From Streptantibioticus parmotrematis (GTDB taxonomy: Bacteria; Actinomycetota; Actinomycetes; Streptomycetales; Streptomycetaceae), in the NCBI RefSeq assembly GCF_019890615.1, contig NZ_JAINVZ010000025.1, positions 36,207 through 100,206 of the forward strand: a DNA stretch of 64,000 nucleotides, in the 5' to 3' direction. The notes under the pieces are model-generated. The model saw only the letters and a program-made list of their open reading frames with translations, was not told where the DNA came from and did no database searches. Both the position numbers and the translations under genes were made by a program. This document shows, in pieces, positions 8,672 through 17,263 of the stretch. How positions within the stretch are numbered: position 1 is the first letter of the stretch; each line of letters begins with the position of its first letter.

Positions 8672-9876
8672 ACACGACGGAGACGGGCAACGCCGAACCC
8701 CTGGGTGGACTCGGCTCGGAGGACGCGGGCGCGTTGCTGGACGCGGTGCGGCTCAGGCTCGCCGAGTCGGGCCAAGAGCCCACTCCGGCCAGGGTGGCCG
8801 CCGCCTTGCGGGCGCAGGGGCGGCTGCTGGGCGACACGGCGGTGTTGGCGGTGGTGCGGGCGTTGCGCTCGGAGATGGTCGGCGCGGGCCTGCTGGAACC
8901 GCTGCTCGCGGAACCCGGGGTCACCGACGTGCTGGTCAACGGGCCGGACGAGGTCTGGGTCGACCGGGGCGCGGGGCTGGAGCGGACGGGGGTGCGGTTC
9001 CGCGACGCGGCGGCGGTGCGGCGGCTGGCGCAGCGGCTCGCGACGGCCGCCGGACGCAGGCTGGACGACGCGAGGCCCTGGGTCGACGCGCGGCTGCCGG
9101 ACGGGACGAGGCTGCACGCGGTGCTGCCACCGGTGGCGGTCGGGGCGCCGTGTCTGTCGTTGCGGGTGGTGCGGGGCCGGGCGTTCACCCTGGAGGAACT
9201 GGTGGCGGCGGGCTCGATGGACGCGGAGGCCGCCAGGCTGCTGCGGTCGGTCGTGGACGCGCGGCTGTCGTTCCTGATCAGCGGCGGCACGGGTTGCGGC
9301 AAGACCACGATGCTGTCGACGTTGCTGGGGCTGGTCGGCCAGGGCGAGCGGATCGTGCTGGCGGAGGACTCGGCGGAGCTGCGGCCCGACCATCCGCACG
9401 TGGTGCGCCTGGAGACCCGGCCGGCCAACCAGGAGGGCGTCGGCCTGGTGACGTTGCGCGATCTCGTGCGGCAAGCGCTGCGGATGCGGCCGGACCGGCT
9501 GGTGGTCGGCGAGGTGCGTGGGCCCGAAGTCCTCGATCTGCTCACGGCGTTGAACACCGGCCACGAGGGAGGTTGCGGCACGGTGCACGCCAACGCCGCG
9601 GGTGATGTGCCGGCCCGGTTGGAGGCGCTCGGTTCGACGGCGGGGCTGGAGCGGATGGCGTTGCACAGCCAGCTCGGTGCGGCGCTGTCGGTTGTCGTGC
9701 ACCTGGCCCGCGACCGCTCGCGCTGCCGCAGGCTCGCGGAGATCCACGTACTGGAACGGGACGGCGCGGGGCTGGTCTTCACGGTTCCGGCCGTGGTGCG
9801 GGGCCGGGACGGCCGCTACGTGCGGGAGCGCGGCTGGCAGCGGTTCGCCGGGCTGTGCGAACGGGGGGCCGGGTGA
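8668..9876 (+). CDS. tadA: TadA/CpaF-type pilus assembly ATPase
   Basis: This 402-residue secretion ATPase powers assembly of Flp/Tad pili at the cytoplasmic face of the membrane. It shows the Walker A motif ISGGTGCGKTTML, the Asp box (VLAEDSAEL), the Walker B region (RPDRLVVGEVRGPE) and the His box (GHEGGCGTVHAN). The length is typical for the actinobacterial TadA branch. Its GTG start overlaps the stop of the upstream ATPase gene, and its stop overlaps the next start, so the genes are translationally coupled. Confidence 0.93.
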   Translation: MNTTETGNAEPLGGLGSEDAGALLDAVRLRLAESGQEPTPARVAAALRAQGRLLGDTAVLAVVRALRSEMVGAGLLEPLLAEPGVTDVLVNGPDEVWVDRGAGLERTGVRFRDAAAVRRLAQRLATAAGRRLDDARPWVDARLPDGTRLHAVLPPVAVGAPCLSLRVVRGRAFTLEELVAAGSMDAEAARLLRSVVDARLSFLISGGTGCGKTTMLSTLLGLVGQGERIVLAEDSAELRPDHPHVVRLETRPANQEGVGLVTLRDLVRQALRMRPDRLVVGEVRGPEVLDLLTALNTGHEGGCGTVHANAAGDVPARLEALGSTAGLERMALHSQLGAALSVVVHLARDRSRCRRLAEIHVLERDGAGLVFTVPAVVRGRDGRYVRERGWQRFAGLCERGAG

Positions 9877-10808
9877 TGGGCGTCGAGTTGGTCGCGGTGT
9901 GGTGCGGGGTGCTGTGCGCCGCGGCGACGGTCTGGTGGCTGCACCGGCAGGACGAGGCGGTACGCCGGGCACGGCTGATGTTCGCCGAGGCCGGTGCACA
10001 CGCCGATGTGCCACAGGCCGGAGCCCGATGGCGTGCGTGCCGCGCTCGGACGCTGGCGGTGCTGGAACGCGGCCGTGGCTGGGCCGAGAAGCGGCTCGGC
10101 ACACGGATCGGCCGTGAGGCGCTGTGCGTGCCGACGGGACTGGTGTTGTCGGTTCCCGCGCACTCGCCTGTTCCGGCGCTGGCGGGTCTGCTGGCGGCGG
10201 TCGGCCTGGGACGGCAACTGCGGTCCCGGGAGCGCAGGTTGAGGGCGGAAGGCTGGCGGGACGCGATCGCCGGGCTGTGCGGCGCGGTGGCGGGGGAACT
10301 GCGTGCCGGGCGTCCTCCCGAGGTGGTGCTGGCCGAGGCCGTGGAGCGGTTGCGGGCCCCGGGCGGTCCGGACGGCGCGCACGACGCGTTGACCCCGCTG
10401 CTGGCGGCGGCCCGGTTCGGCGGCGACGTCCCGGTGGCGCTGCGCCGGGCGGCCGGGATGCCGGGAGCGGAGGGCCTGGCGGGGGCGGCGGCCTGCTGGG
10501 AGGTCGCGGCGGACGGCGGCAGCGGGCTGGCCGACGGACTCGACCGCGTGGCGGCGGCCTTGCGGGCCGAGCGGGACCAACGCGAGGACCTGCGGGCGCA
10601 GTTGGCCGGGTCGAAGGCCACCGCCGCGATGCTCGCGCTGCTGCCGGGCTTCGGGCTGTTGCTCGGGTGCGCGATGGGCGCGGATCCGTTCCGGGTGCTG
10701 TTGCGGACCGCGGCCGGGCTGGGCTGCCTGCTGGTCGGGGGAGCGCTGGAGACCGCCGGGCTGGTGTGGACCGCCCGGATCGTGCGCGCGGCGGAGGAGG
10801 GGACATGA
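9876..10808 (+). CDS. tadB: TadB-like pilus platform protein (T2SF domain)
   Basis: The 310-residue membrane protein has an N-terminal helix, a cytoplasmic T2SF/GspF helical domain (about residues 120-250; WRDAIAGLCGAVAGELRAGRPPEVVLAEA) and C-terminal hydrophobic helices. TadB and TadC together form the inner-membrane platform on which the pilin is polymerised by TadA. The ATG shares one base with the tadA stop (TGATG), and its own end overlaps tadC by four bases, so it is in the middle of a coupled operon. Confidence 0.85.
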   Translation: MGVELVAVWCGVLCAAATVWWLHRQDEAVRRARLMFAEAGAHADVPQAGARWRACRARTLAVLERGRGWAEKRLGTRIGREALCVPTGLVLSVPAHSPVPALAGLLAAVGLGRQLRSRERRLRAEGWRDAIAGLCGAVAGELRAGRPPEVVLAEAVERLRAPGGPDGAHDALTPLLAAARFGGDVPVALRRAAGMPGAEGLAGAAACWEVAADGGSGLADGLDRVAAALRAERDQREDLRAQLAGSKATAAMLALLPGFGLLLGCAMGADPFRVLLRTAAGLGCLLVGGALETAGLVWTARIVRAAEEGT

Positions 10809-11587
10809 GCGAGGTTGTCCACAGCCTGGGGATGACGTTCCTGGGCGGAGCCGGAGTCCTGTGGATGACGGTCGGGCTGGTGGATGCCCGCCGCGGCCGG
10901 CTCGCACGGCGGCGACGCGAACTGCTCCTGGGCATCGCCCGCGTCCGACGGCCCCGGACGCCCCGGCTGAACGGGCGGGCGCGGGCGGTGGGACGCGAGT
11001 GGGCCGCGCCGGTCGGCGTCGGCTGCGCCGCGGTCGTGCTGGTCGGCGGGGTGGCCGGGTGCCTGCTGGGACTCGCCGGGGCGTACGGCATACGGCGCCG
11101 GCAACGCACCGCGCACGCCCGCACACCACCGCCCGAGGACGAGTCGGTCGCACGTCAACTGCCGCTCACCGCGGAGCTGCTGGCCGCGTGCCTGGCGGCC
11201 GGAGCCGCGCCCGCAGCGGCGGCGGACGCCGTGGGACGCAGCGTGGACGGGCCGATGGGCGAGGCGCTGCGGCGGGTGGCGGCGGAAGTGCGGCTCGGCG
11301 GCGATCCCGCGCAGTGCTGGGAGCGACTGGCGGCGGTGCCGCAGGCGCGGGATCTGGCGCGGTGGATGGCGAGGGCCTCGGTGTCCGGGGTGCCACCGGT
11401 GGCGACGGTCTCCCGGCTGGCGAGTGGCTACCGCGCGGAGCGGACCCGTGCGGCCGGGGCGAGGGCGCGGCGTGCCGGAGTCGTGGCCACCGCACCCCTG
11501 GGCCTGTGCTTCCTGCCCGCCTTCCTGGTCGTCGGCGTGGTGCCCGTCCTGATCGGGCTGGCGGAGGGGATGGCGCACATGAAGTGA
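10805..11587 (+). CDS. tadC: TadC-like pilus platform protein (T2SF domain)
   Basis: The 260-residue protein repeats the architecture of its neighbour: an N-terminal helix, a second helix pair near residues 70-95, and a T2SF domain (LPLTAELLAACLAAGAAPA) ending in a hydrophobic hairpin (LCFLPAFLVVGVVPVLIGLAEG). It pairs with TadB in the platform of the pilus. The ATG overlaps the tadB stop (ATGA) with a GGAGG just upstream. Confidence 0.85.
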   Translation: MSEVVHSLGMTFLGGAGVLWMTVGLVDARRGRLARRRRELLLGIARVRRPRTPRLNGRARAVGREWAAPVGVGCAAVVLVGGVAGCLLGLAGAYGIRRRQRTAHARTPPPEDESVARQLPLTAELLAACLAAGAAPAAAADAVGRSVDGPMGEALRRVAAEVRLGGDPAQCWERLAAVPQARDLARWMARASVSGVPPVATVSRLASGYRAERTRAAGARARRAGVVATAPLGLCFLPAFLVVGVVPVLIGLAEGMAHMK

Positions 11588-11892
11588 GACGAGCGAGCGG
11601 ACACCGAGCCGGGCAGGGCGGCGAAAGCACCGGCACCGATGGCGTCGGACGACAGCCTTCGCGCCGCCCGGGCGGACACAACAGGAGGCCGGGCACGGGA
11701 CATGGCTCACCCGTGCGCGGCGACGACGGACGAGCCGATGCGAACACGCGCGCAGAACACGCGCGCAGAACACGCGCGCAGAACACGCGCGCAGAACACG
11801 CGCGCAGAACACGCGCACAGAACGAGCGCGGCGAACGAACGCGACGAACGAACGCGACGAACGCGACGAACACACGAACTCAGGAGGAAGAG
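11588..11892. other. Pilin leader region without a gene
   Basis: About 300 bp between tadC and the pilin, filled from 11,742 by two 13-bp minisatellites described separately. I see no gene in it; reading frames through it are only repeat translations. Confidence 0.7.
11742..11819 (+). repeat. Six tandem copies of a 13-bp unit in the pilin leader
   Basis: GAACACGCGCGCA is repeated head to tail at 11742, 11755, 11768, 11781, 11794 and 11807; only the last copy differs (G to A near its end). A second 13-bp unit, CGAACGAACGCGA, follows at 11832 and 11845 with a partial copy to 11866. Together they fill most of the 300-bp leader before the pilin gene. Thirteen is not a multiple of three, so this is not coding. 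Confidence 0.95.
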
Positions 11893-12090
11893 ATGACCAG
11901 TTGGATGCGGCGCCGGTGGGACGCGATGCGCGGGGAGGCCGCGCAGGCGGGGATGTCGACCGCGGAATATGCGGTGGGCACGTTGGCCGCCTGCGCCTTC
12001 GCGGCCGTGCTCTACAAGGTGGTGACCAGTGGCGCGGTCGCTTCGGCGCTCAGCGGAATGATCAAGAGGGCCCTCGATGTGGCGCTTTGA
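11893..12090 (+). CDS. Flp/Tad-type pilin (DUF4244)
   Basis: The 65-residue protein has the shape of actinobacterial Flp-like pilins: a short basic N-terminus, G-MSTAEYAVGTLAACAFAAVLYKVV with the conserved glutamate and tyrosine after the processing glycine, and one hydrophobic helix. It is the probable main subunit of the pilus made by the upstream Tad genes. AGGAGG lies six bases before the ATG, the strongest ribosome site in the operon, fitting a highly made subunit. Its last codons overlap the next gene by 14 bp. Confidence 0.88.
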   Translation: MTSWMRRRWDAMRGEAAQAGMSTAEYAVGTLAACAFAAVLYKVVTSGAVASALSGMIKRALDVAL

Positions 12091-12457
12091 GGCCTGCCGC
12101 GGCAGGCCCGGCGACGCGGGGTACGTGACGGCCGAGGCGGCGGTCGTGCTGCCGGTGCTGGTGGTGTTCACCGGGATGCTGCTGTGGGGGCTGATGACGG
12201 CCGCCGCGCAGATCCGCTGCGTGGACGCCGCGCGGGCCGGTGCGCGGGCGGCGGCGCGTTCGGAACCGCCGGAGGCCGCGATGGCCGCCGCCCGCTCGGC
12301 CGGGCCTCCCGGGGCGAAGGTCGTGCTGCGGCGCGAGGGAGACCTGGTGCGGGTGCGGGTGGCGGCGCGGTCGCTGGGCCCGGGCAGGCTCGCCGGACTG
12401 CTGTCGGTGCCGGTGGGCGCCGACGCGGTCGCCCTGGCGGAGGAGGCGGTCCGATGA
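12077..12457 (+). CDS. TadE-like pseudopilin
   Basis: The 126-residue protein begins with a short cytoplasmic stretch and then GYVTAEAAVVLPVLVVFTGMLLWGLM, the TadE signature (T-A-E before a hydrophobic helix), followed by a small periplasmic domain. TadE-like proteins are minor pilins processed by the same peptidase as the main subunit. It overlaps the pilin upstream and the next gene (ATGA) downstream. Confidence 0.85.
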   Translation: MWRFEACRGRPGDAGYVTAEAAVVLPVLVVFTGMLLWGLMTAAAQIRCVDAARAGARAAARSEPPEAAMAAARSAGPPGAKVVLRREGDLVRVRVAARSLGPGRLAGLLSVPVGADAVALAEEAVR

Positions 12458-12952
12458 ACGGGAACCCGTGCCTCGGCGGACGTCGTGGGATGTCCGGCGA
12501 CCGGGGTTCCGCCACCGTCTGGGCGGTCGTGGTGACCGGAGCGCTCTGTGTCGTCTTCGCCGCACTGCTCGCGCTCGGCCAAGCGGTCGCGGCCCGCCAT
12601 CGGGCGGGCGGCGCGGCCGACTTGGCGGCGCTGGCGGCGGCGGACCACGCGCTGGACGGCGAGAAGGCGGCCTGCGATGACGCCGGACGGGTGGCGCGGG
12701 CGCAGGGCGTGGTGCTGGTGACCTGCGTCGTGCGGGGTGAAGTGGCCGACGTCGTGGCGCAGGCGCGAGGAGCGCTGGGCGCGTTCACCGGCCCCGCCCG
12801 GGTCCGCTCCCGCGCGGGCCCGCCGTGGGCCGCAGTGGAGCCGGTTCCCAACGCACCCCACGCGCAGGCCCGTTCCACGCCGTCGAGCGCCCGGGCGGCC
12901 GGGCGCCCGGGGGCGGCGCCGACACCTGGATCCGCGCACCGCGCCTCACGGT
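12454..12952 (+). CDS. TadE/TadG-like secreted protein (Rv3654c type), stop codon not found
   Basis: The start overlaps the upstream stop (ATGA). The protein has DRGSATVWAVVVTGALCVVFAALLALG (processing site and hydrophobic helix) and then RHRAGGAADLAALAAADHAL, the hallmark of the TadE-like protein found next to this helicase in actinobacteria. Homologues end after about 130 residues. Here the frame meets no stop for about 1,010 codons, to 15,483, running antisense through the whole helicase gene. I end the feature where the helicase begins; the true end is unknown. A lost stop codon, a frameshift or a sequencing error are all possible. Confidence 0.7.
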
Positions 12953-15423
12953 CACTCGGCCGCAGGCCCACGCTCGGTCGCACCGCCGAAGTCCCCCGCG
13001 TCCTCCACGCTCCCCGCGCCACCCGCCCCGTTCGCGTCCTCTCCCTCGGGCCGCGCGGACTCCTCGGGTCGCGCGGACAGCAGGCAGTCCAGGAGGCGGA
13101 CGGCGGCCGCTTTGTCCAGCGGGTCGTTGCCGTTGCCGCACTTGGGCGACTGGATGCACGACGGGCACCCGAACTCGCACTCGCAGGCCGCGATCGCCTC
13201 ACGCGTGGCCAGCAACCAGGCGTGCGCGGTGCGGAAGCCGCGTTCGGCGAAGCCCGCGCCGCCCGGGTGGCCGTCGTAGACGAAGACCGAAGGCAGGCCG
13301 GTGTCGGGGTGCAGGGGGAAGGAGACGCCGCCGATGTCCCAGCGGTCGCAGGTGGCGAAGAGCGGCAGCATGCCGATCGAGGCGTGTTCGGCGGCGTGCA
13401 GCGCGCCCGGCAGTTCCTCGGGGTGGATGCGCGCGGCGTCGAGCTGGTCGTCGGTGACGGACCACCACACGGCGCGGGTGCGCAGGGTGCGCGGCGGCAG
13501 GTCGAGCTTGGTCTCGCCGAGCACTTCGCCGGTGATGAGTTTGCGGCGCAGGTAGGAGACGACCTGGTGGGTGACCTCCACCGAGCCGAAGCACAGCCGC
13601 GCGTCGCCCCAGGGTTCCTCGGTGTCGGTGCCCAGGATGGTGATCGCGGTGGTCTCGCGGGCCATCGTGGAGTACGGCGGATCGGCCTGCTCGACGAGGG
13701 CCACGGCGTCGTCGAGGTCGAGGCGTTCGACGACGTAGGTGAGGCCCTGGTGGAGGTGGACGGCGCCCTCGTGCACCGAGGCGTGGGCGGCGGAGGCGTC
13801 CACCGTGCCCAGCAGCCGCCCGGTCGCCGACTCGACCACCTGGACCGGCCGGCCGCCCTCGCCACGGATGTCGGTGAGGTCGGCGGCGCGTTCCCGGCGC
13901 GTCCAGTACCAGCCTCCGCTGCGTCGGCGCAGCAGCCCGCGCTTGACCAACTGCGGTACGAGGTCGGCGGCTTCGGGGCCGAAGAGTGTCAGGTCGTCGT
14001 CGGTGAGCGGCAGTTCGGCGGCGGCCGCGCACAGGTGGGGCGCGAGGACGTAGGGGTTGTCCGGGTCGAGGACGGTGGACTCGACCGGCCGGCGGAACAG
14101 CGCGTCCGGGTGGTGCACGAGATAGGTGTCCAGCGGGTCGTCGCGGGCCACCAGCACCGCGAGCGCGCCCTGACCGCCGCGTCCGGCTCGCCCCGCCTGC
14201 TGCCACAGCGAGGCCCGGGTGCCGGGATAGCCGGCCAGCAGGACGGTGTCGAGGCCGGAGACGTCCACGCCGAGTTCCAGCGCGGTGGTGGAGGCCAGGC
14301 CGAGCAGGCGGCCGTTGTGCAGGTCGCGCTCCAGTGCCCGGCGTTCCTCCGGCAGATAACCGCCGCGATAGGCCGCGACCCGTTCCGGCAGCGAGCGGTC
14401 CACCTCGGCAAGCCGGTCCTGGGCGAGTATCGCGATCAGCTCGGCGGACCGCCGGGAGCGGACGAAGGCGACGGTGCGGCTGCCCTGGGAGACCAGGTCG
14501 GTCAGCAGGTCGGCGGTCTCGGCGGTGGCGGTGCGGCGGACCGGAGCGCCGCGTTCGCCGCTCAGCTCGGTCAGTGGCGGTTCCCACAGGGCGAAGACGA
14601 GTTCGCCGCGGGGGGAGGCGTCGTCGGTGACCTCGTGGACCGTGACGCCGGTGAGACGGCTCGCCGCCTCGGCCGGGTCGGCGGCGGTGGCCGACGCGAG
14701 CAGGAAGACCGGATCGGCTCCGTAGCGCGCGCAGACCCGGCGCAGCCGCCGCAGCACCTGGGCGACGTGCGAGCCGAAGACGCCGCGGTAGGTGTGGCAC
14801 TCGTCGATCACGACGTAGCGCAGCTGGCGCAGGAAGGAGGCCCAGCGCTGGTGGGCGGGGAGGATGCCGCGGTGCAGCATGTCCGGGTTGGTCAGCGTGT
14901 ACGTGGCGTACTGGCGGACCCACTCGCGTTCCTCGAACGGCGTGTCGCCGTCGTAGACCGCCGCGCGGACCGCGGTGCCGAGCGGGGCGGCCAGCGCCGA
15001 CACCGCGCGGCGCTGGTCGGCGGCGAGCGCCTTGGTCGGCGCGAGGTACAAAGCGGTGGCGCCCCGGCCGTTCGGGGCCTCGGCGCCCTCGACCAGAGCA
15101 CTGAGCACCGGGGCGAGATACGCGAGCGACTTGCCGGAGGCGGTGCCGGTGGCGATCACCACGGACTCGCCGCGCAGGGCGTGCGCCATGGCGTGCGCCT
15201 GGTGCTCCCAGGGGCGCGCGATGCCCGCGGCGCGGACCGCCGCCAGGACCTCGGGCCGGATCTGATCAGGCCAATCGGCATGTCTGGCGGTGGTCGGGGG
15301 CAAGTGCTCCGTATGAGTGATGCGCGCGGCGCGGCCCGCTCCAGCCGCCAGCCGGTGCAGGACTGTGGCTGGGGAAGGGCGGTCGTGCGCCGGCTGTGGT
15401 CGGGGATCGTGGGCCATCGGCAC
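12952..15423 (-). CDS. DEAD/DEAH-box DNA helicase of the MrfA/YprA (DUF1998) family
   Basis: The 823-residue protein has the SF2 helicase motifs: ATGTASGKS (I), LAPTKALAADQ (Ia), IDECHTY (II, DECH), LASATAAD (III) and QQAGRAGRGG (VI). The C-terminal DUF1998 region carries four cysteines in CECEFGCPSCIQSPKC, a metal site found in MrfA, a Bacillus helicase for repair of mitomycin adducts. DNA repair is therefore the likely role. It is convergent with the pilus operon and divergent from bldG, the usual actinobacterial layout. The tail after the cysteines is acidic and poorly conserved. Confidence 0.93.
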   Translation of the reverse strand: MPMAHDPRPQPAHDRPSPATVLHRLAAGAGRAARITHTEHLPPTTARHADWPDQIRPEVLAAVRAAGIARPWEHQAHAMAHALRGESVVIATGTASGKSLAYLAPVLSALVEGAEAPNGRGATALYLAPTKALAADQRRAVSALAAPLGTAVRAAVYDGDTPFEEREWVRQYATYTLTNPDMLHRGILPAHQRWASFLRQLRYVVIDECHTYRGVFGSHVAQVLRRLRRVCARYGADPVFLLASATAADPAEAASRLTGVTVHEVTDDASPRGELVFALWEPPLTELSGERGAPVRRTATAETADLLTDLVSQGSRTVAFVRSRRSAELIAILAQDRLAEVDRSLPERVAAYRGGYLPEERRALERDLHNGRLLGLASTTALELGVDVSGLDTVLLAGYPGTRASLWQQAGRAGRGGQGALAVLVARDDPLDTYLVHHPDALFRRPVESTVLDPDNPYVLAPHLCAAAAELPLTDDDLTLFGPEAADLVPQLVKRGLLRRRSGGWYWTRRERAADLTDIRGEGGRPVQVVESATGRLLGTVDASAAHASVHEGAVHLHQGLTYVVERLDLDDAVALVEQADPPYSTMARETTAITILGTDTEEPWGDARLCFGSVEVTHQVVSYLRRKLITGEVLGETKLDLPPRTLRTRAVWWSVTDDQLDAARIHPEELPGALHAAEHASIGMLPLFATCDRWDIGGVSFPLHPDTGLPSVFVYDGHPGGAGFAERGFRTAHAWLLATREAIAACECEFGCPSCIQSPKCGNGNDPLDKAAAVRLLDCLLSARPEESARPEGEDANGAGGAGSVEDAGDFGGATERGPAAE

Positions 15424-15578
15424 TCAGTGTGTCACCGGTGTGACGGACAATCGCCGCAAGGCGTCGTGCTCGCCCGCCGGTAAGTGATTGAATGCCATCG
15501 CGGCTGCCGATCCCTCCCCTACCTTCGGTGGGGAGGCCCCTGGGGGGCGACCGCTCGATGCAAGGTGCTGGAGGACTC

Positions 15579-15920
15579 GTGGACCTGTCCCTGTCGACCC
15601 GAACCGTTGGTGACCGTACGGTCGTCGAGGTCGGTGGCGAGATTGATGTTTACACCGCGCCCAAGCTGCGCGAGCAGTTGGTCGAGCTCGTCAACGACGG
15701 TAGTTACCACCTGGTCGTGGACATGGAAGGCGTCGACTTCCTCGACTCCACCGGCCTGGGCGTGCTCGTCGGCGGCCTGAAGCGAGTGCGTGCCCACGAG
15801 GGCTCGCTGCGTCTGGTGTGCAACCAGGAGCGCATTCTGAAGATCTTCCGTATCACCGGTCTGACCAAGGTGTTCCCGATTCACACCTCGGTCGACGAGG
15901 CTGTCTCGGCGACTGACTGA
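15579..15920 (+). CDS. bldG: Anti-sigma factor antagonist BldG
   Basis: This 113-residue STAS-domain protein is required for aerial mycelium and antibiotic production in Streptomyces. The phosphorylated serine is present at residue 57 in [13 protein letters not shown]. When unphosphorylated it binds anti-sigma factors and releases sigma factors. The GTG start follows GGAGGACTC and gives exactly the length known for BldG; longer in-frame readings would include the promoter. The anti-sigma factor gene downstream is its usual operon partner. Confidence 0.97.
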   Translation: MDLSLSTRTVGDRTVVEVGGEIDVYTAPKLREQLVELVNDGSYHLVVDMEGVDFLDSTGLGVLVGGLKRVRAHEGSLRLVCNQERILKIFRITGLTKVFPIHTSVDEAVSATD

Positions 15921-16058
15921 GCCGTGCGCGGTGGCGTGGCGTGGCCCCTGGCCGGCCGCCGCCGTGCCGCGTTCGCGATCGCCTGAGTAACGGGGGTACC
16001 GGGCCGAAGAGGAGCCCGGGCCCCTGTTGTGCACGCCCGAAAGACCGAGGGGGAGGCC

Positions 16059-16541
16059 ATGGCCACCGTTGAGCTGCGTTTCAGCGCCCAGCCCGAGCAC
16101 GTCCGCACCGCCCGCCTGGTGGCGGCCGCGGTGGCGCGCCGTTCCGGCGTGGACGAGGCCCTGCTGGACGAGGTCAGGCTCGCCGTGGGCGAGGCCTGCA
16201 CGCGCGCGGTGGGGCTGCACCGGCTCAACGGGGTCGACCTGCCGGTGCGGGTGCTGCTGACCGAGGAGGAGAAGAAGTTCTCCATCGAGGTCGGGGACGA
16301 GGTACCGGACGAGGCCTCCGGTACGGCCGCGGCCCGCGCCGAGGCCGACGACGCGGCGGGCCGCCCGCACCCGAGCACCCCCGGTTCCGGCGAGCCCGGC
16401 GCGGACGACGGCGACGACGACGGGCAGATGGGCCTCGCCGTGATCAGCGGGCTGGTGGACGACGTCGAGGTCATCGCGGGCCCGACCGGCGGCAGCATCC
16501 GCATGAGCTGGCCGACGACCGGGCCGGGCGACCTCCCGTAG
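16059..16541 (+). CDS. Anti-sigma factor (HATPase_c domain), bldG operon partner
   Basis: The 160-residue protein has a small GHKL-type kinase domain: LDEVRLAVGEACTRAV (N-box region) and DGQMGLAVISGLVDDV (G-box region). Between them is an acidic linker of about 45 residues. It is the gene always cotranscribed with bldG and is presumed to bind or phosphorylate BldG. The ATG at 16059 follows GGGGAGG. Confidence 0.9.
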   Translation: MATVELRFSAQPEHVRTARLVAAAVARRSGVDEALLDEVRLAVGEACTRAVGLHRLNGVDLPVRVLLTEEEKKFSIEVGDEVPDEASGTAAARAEADDAAGRPHPSTPGSGEPGADDGDDDGQMGLAVISGLVDDVEVIAGPTGGSIRMSWPTTGPGDLP

Positions 16542-17263
16542 CGATGTGGCGAGCCCCTGAGGGCGCCGCCACCCCTCCCCAAAGCTTCCCAGGACCCCAC
16601 TGCCGCACGCCTCCCGGCCGCCGCGCCCACTGGCGTGCCGCGCGTCCCCGACCCGCTCACGAGCGAGCCTCCGCTCCGGCGCGCGGCTCAGGCGCCGCGC
16701 CACGGCCCACGCACCCTCGCGCACACACCCCCGTTCAGGCGCCCCGCCCCACGCGCCCGCCGCGCAGGCACCCCCGCACTCCAGCCCACGCGCTCCGGCC
16801 CACGCACCCCCTCCCGCGCCTCCTCAGCCACACCGCCGCGCCCCGCCCGGGCCTCCTCAGCCACACCCTGCGCCCCGCCCGCGGCCTCCCGCCCGCGACC
16901 CAATTCCCCCCACCCCGCCGCCACTTCAGGCACCTCACGCCTCAAAAGCCCACCCGCGTAACGGAAAACGCCGGCTCCCGCGTCGCGAATCCGCCGGGCG
17001 GAGATCAATTCCAGGGGTCTACTCCACGCCGCCGCGTTCACCGTAATCAGTGATTTCTTCACCCGGAGCGCGATTTCCCGCAGGCGGACGGGCCGGGTCA
17101 CCGGCGAATTCTCGTTCCCGCGTACTGTTTTGATCGGTTCCCGCTCCCTACAATCCGTCCATCTTTGCTCAACTGACTCAGCGCTGACTCAGCTCGCCTG
17201 AGCGACGCGGCATGCGGTGGAACCGCGGCCGCGCGCCCACGTGCCAAACGTCAAGGAGGACGA
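16542..17263. other. C-rich intergenic region upstream of the pyrophosphatase gene
   Basis: About 720 bp with extreme strand bias (C-rich on + to about 16,930) and no convincing gene. The last 150 bp look like a promoter: TACAAT at 17149-17154 with GTTTTG 16 bases before it. CTGACTCAGC is repeated at 17173-17182 and 17184-17193, one helical turn apart, close to the expected transcription start. Confidence 0.5.

Noticed and set aside
6721..11124. A 1,467-codon open frame on the minus strand across the tad operon
   Set aside because: It is the antisense shadow of genes with strong third-position GC bias; the translation is Arg/Pro/Ala-rich with no domain, while the plus strand encodes clear TadA, TadB and ATPase proteins.
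11742..11866. CRISPR array
   Set aside because: Units of 13 bp are directly adjacent without unique spacers, and no cas gene is present.
16544..17053. Pro/Arg-rich open frames before the pyrophosphatase gene
   Set aside because: Extreme C-bias gives open frames in all plus-strand phases; no ribosome site or conserved domain is seen.
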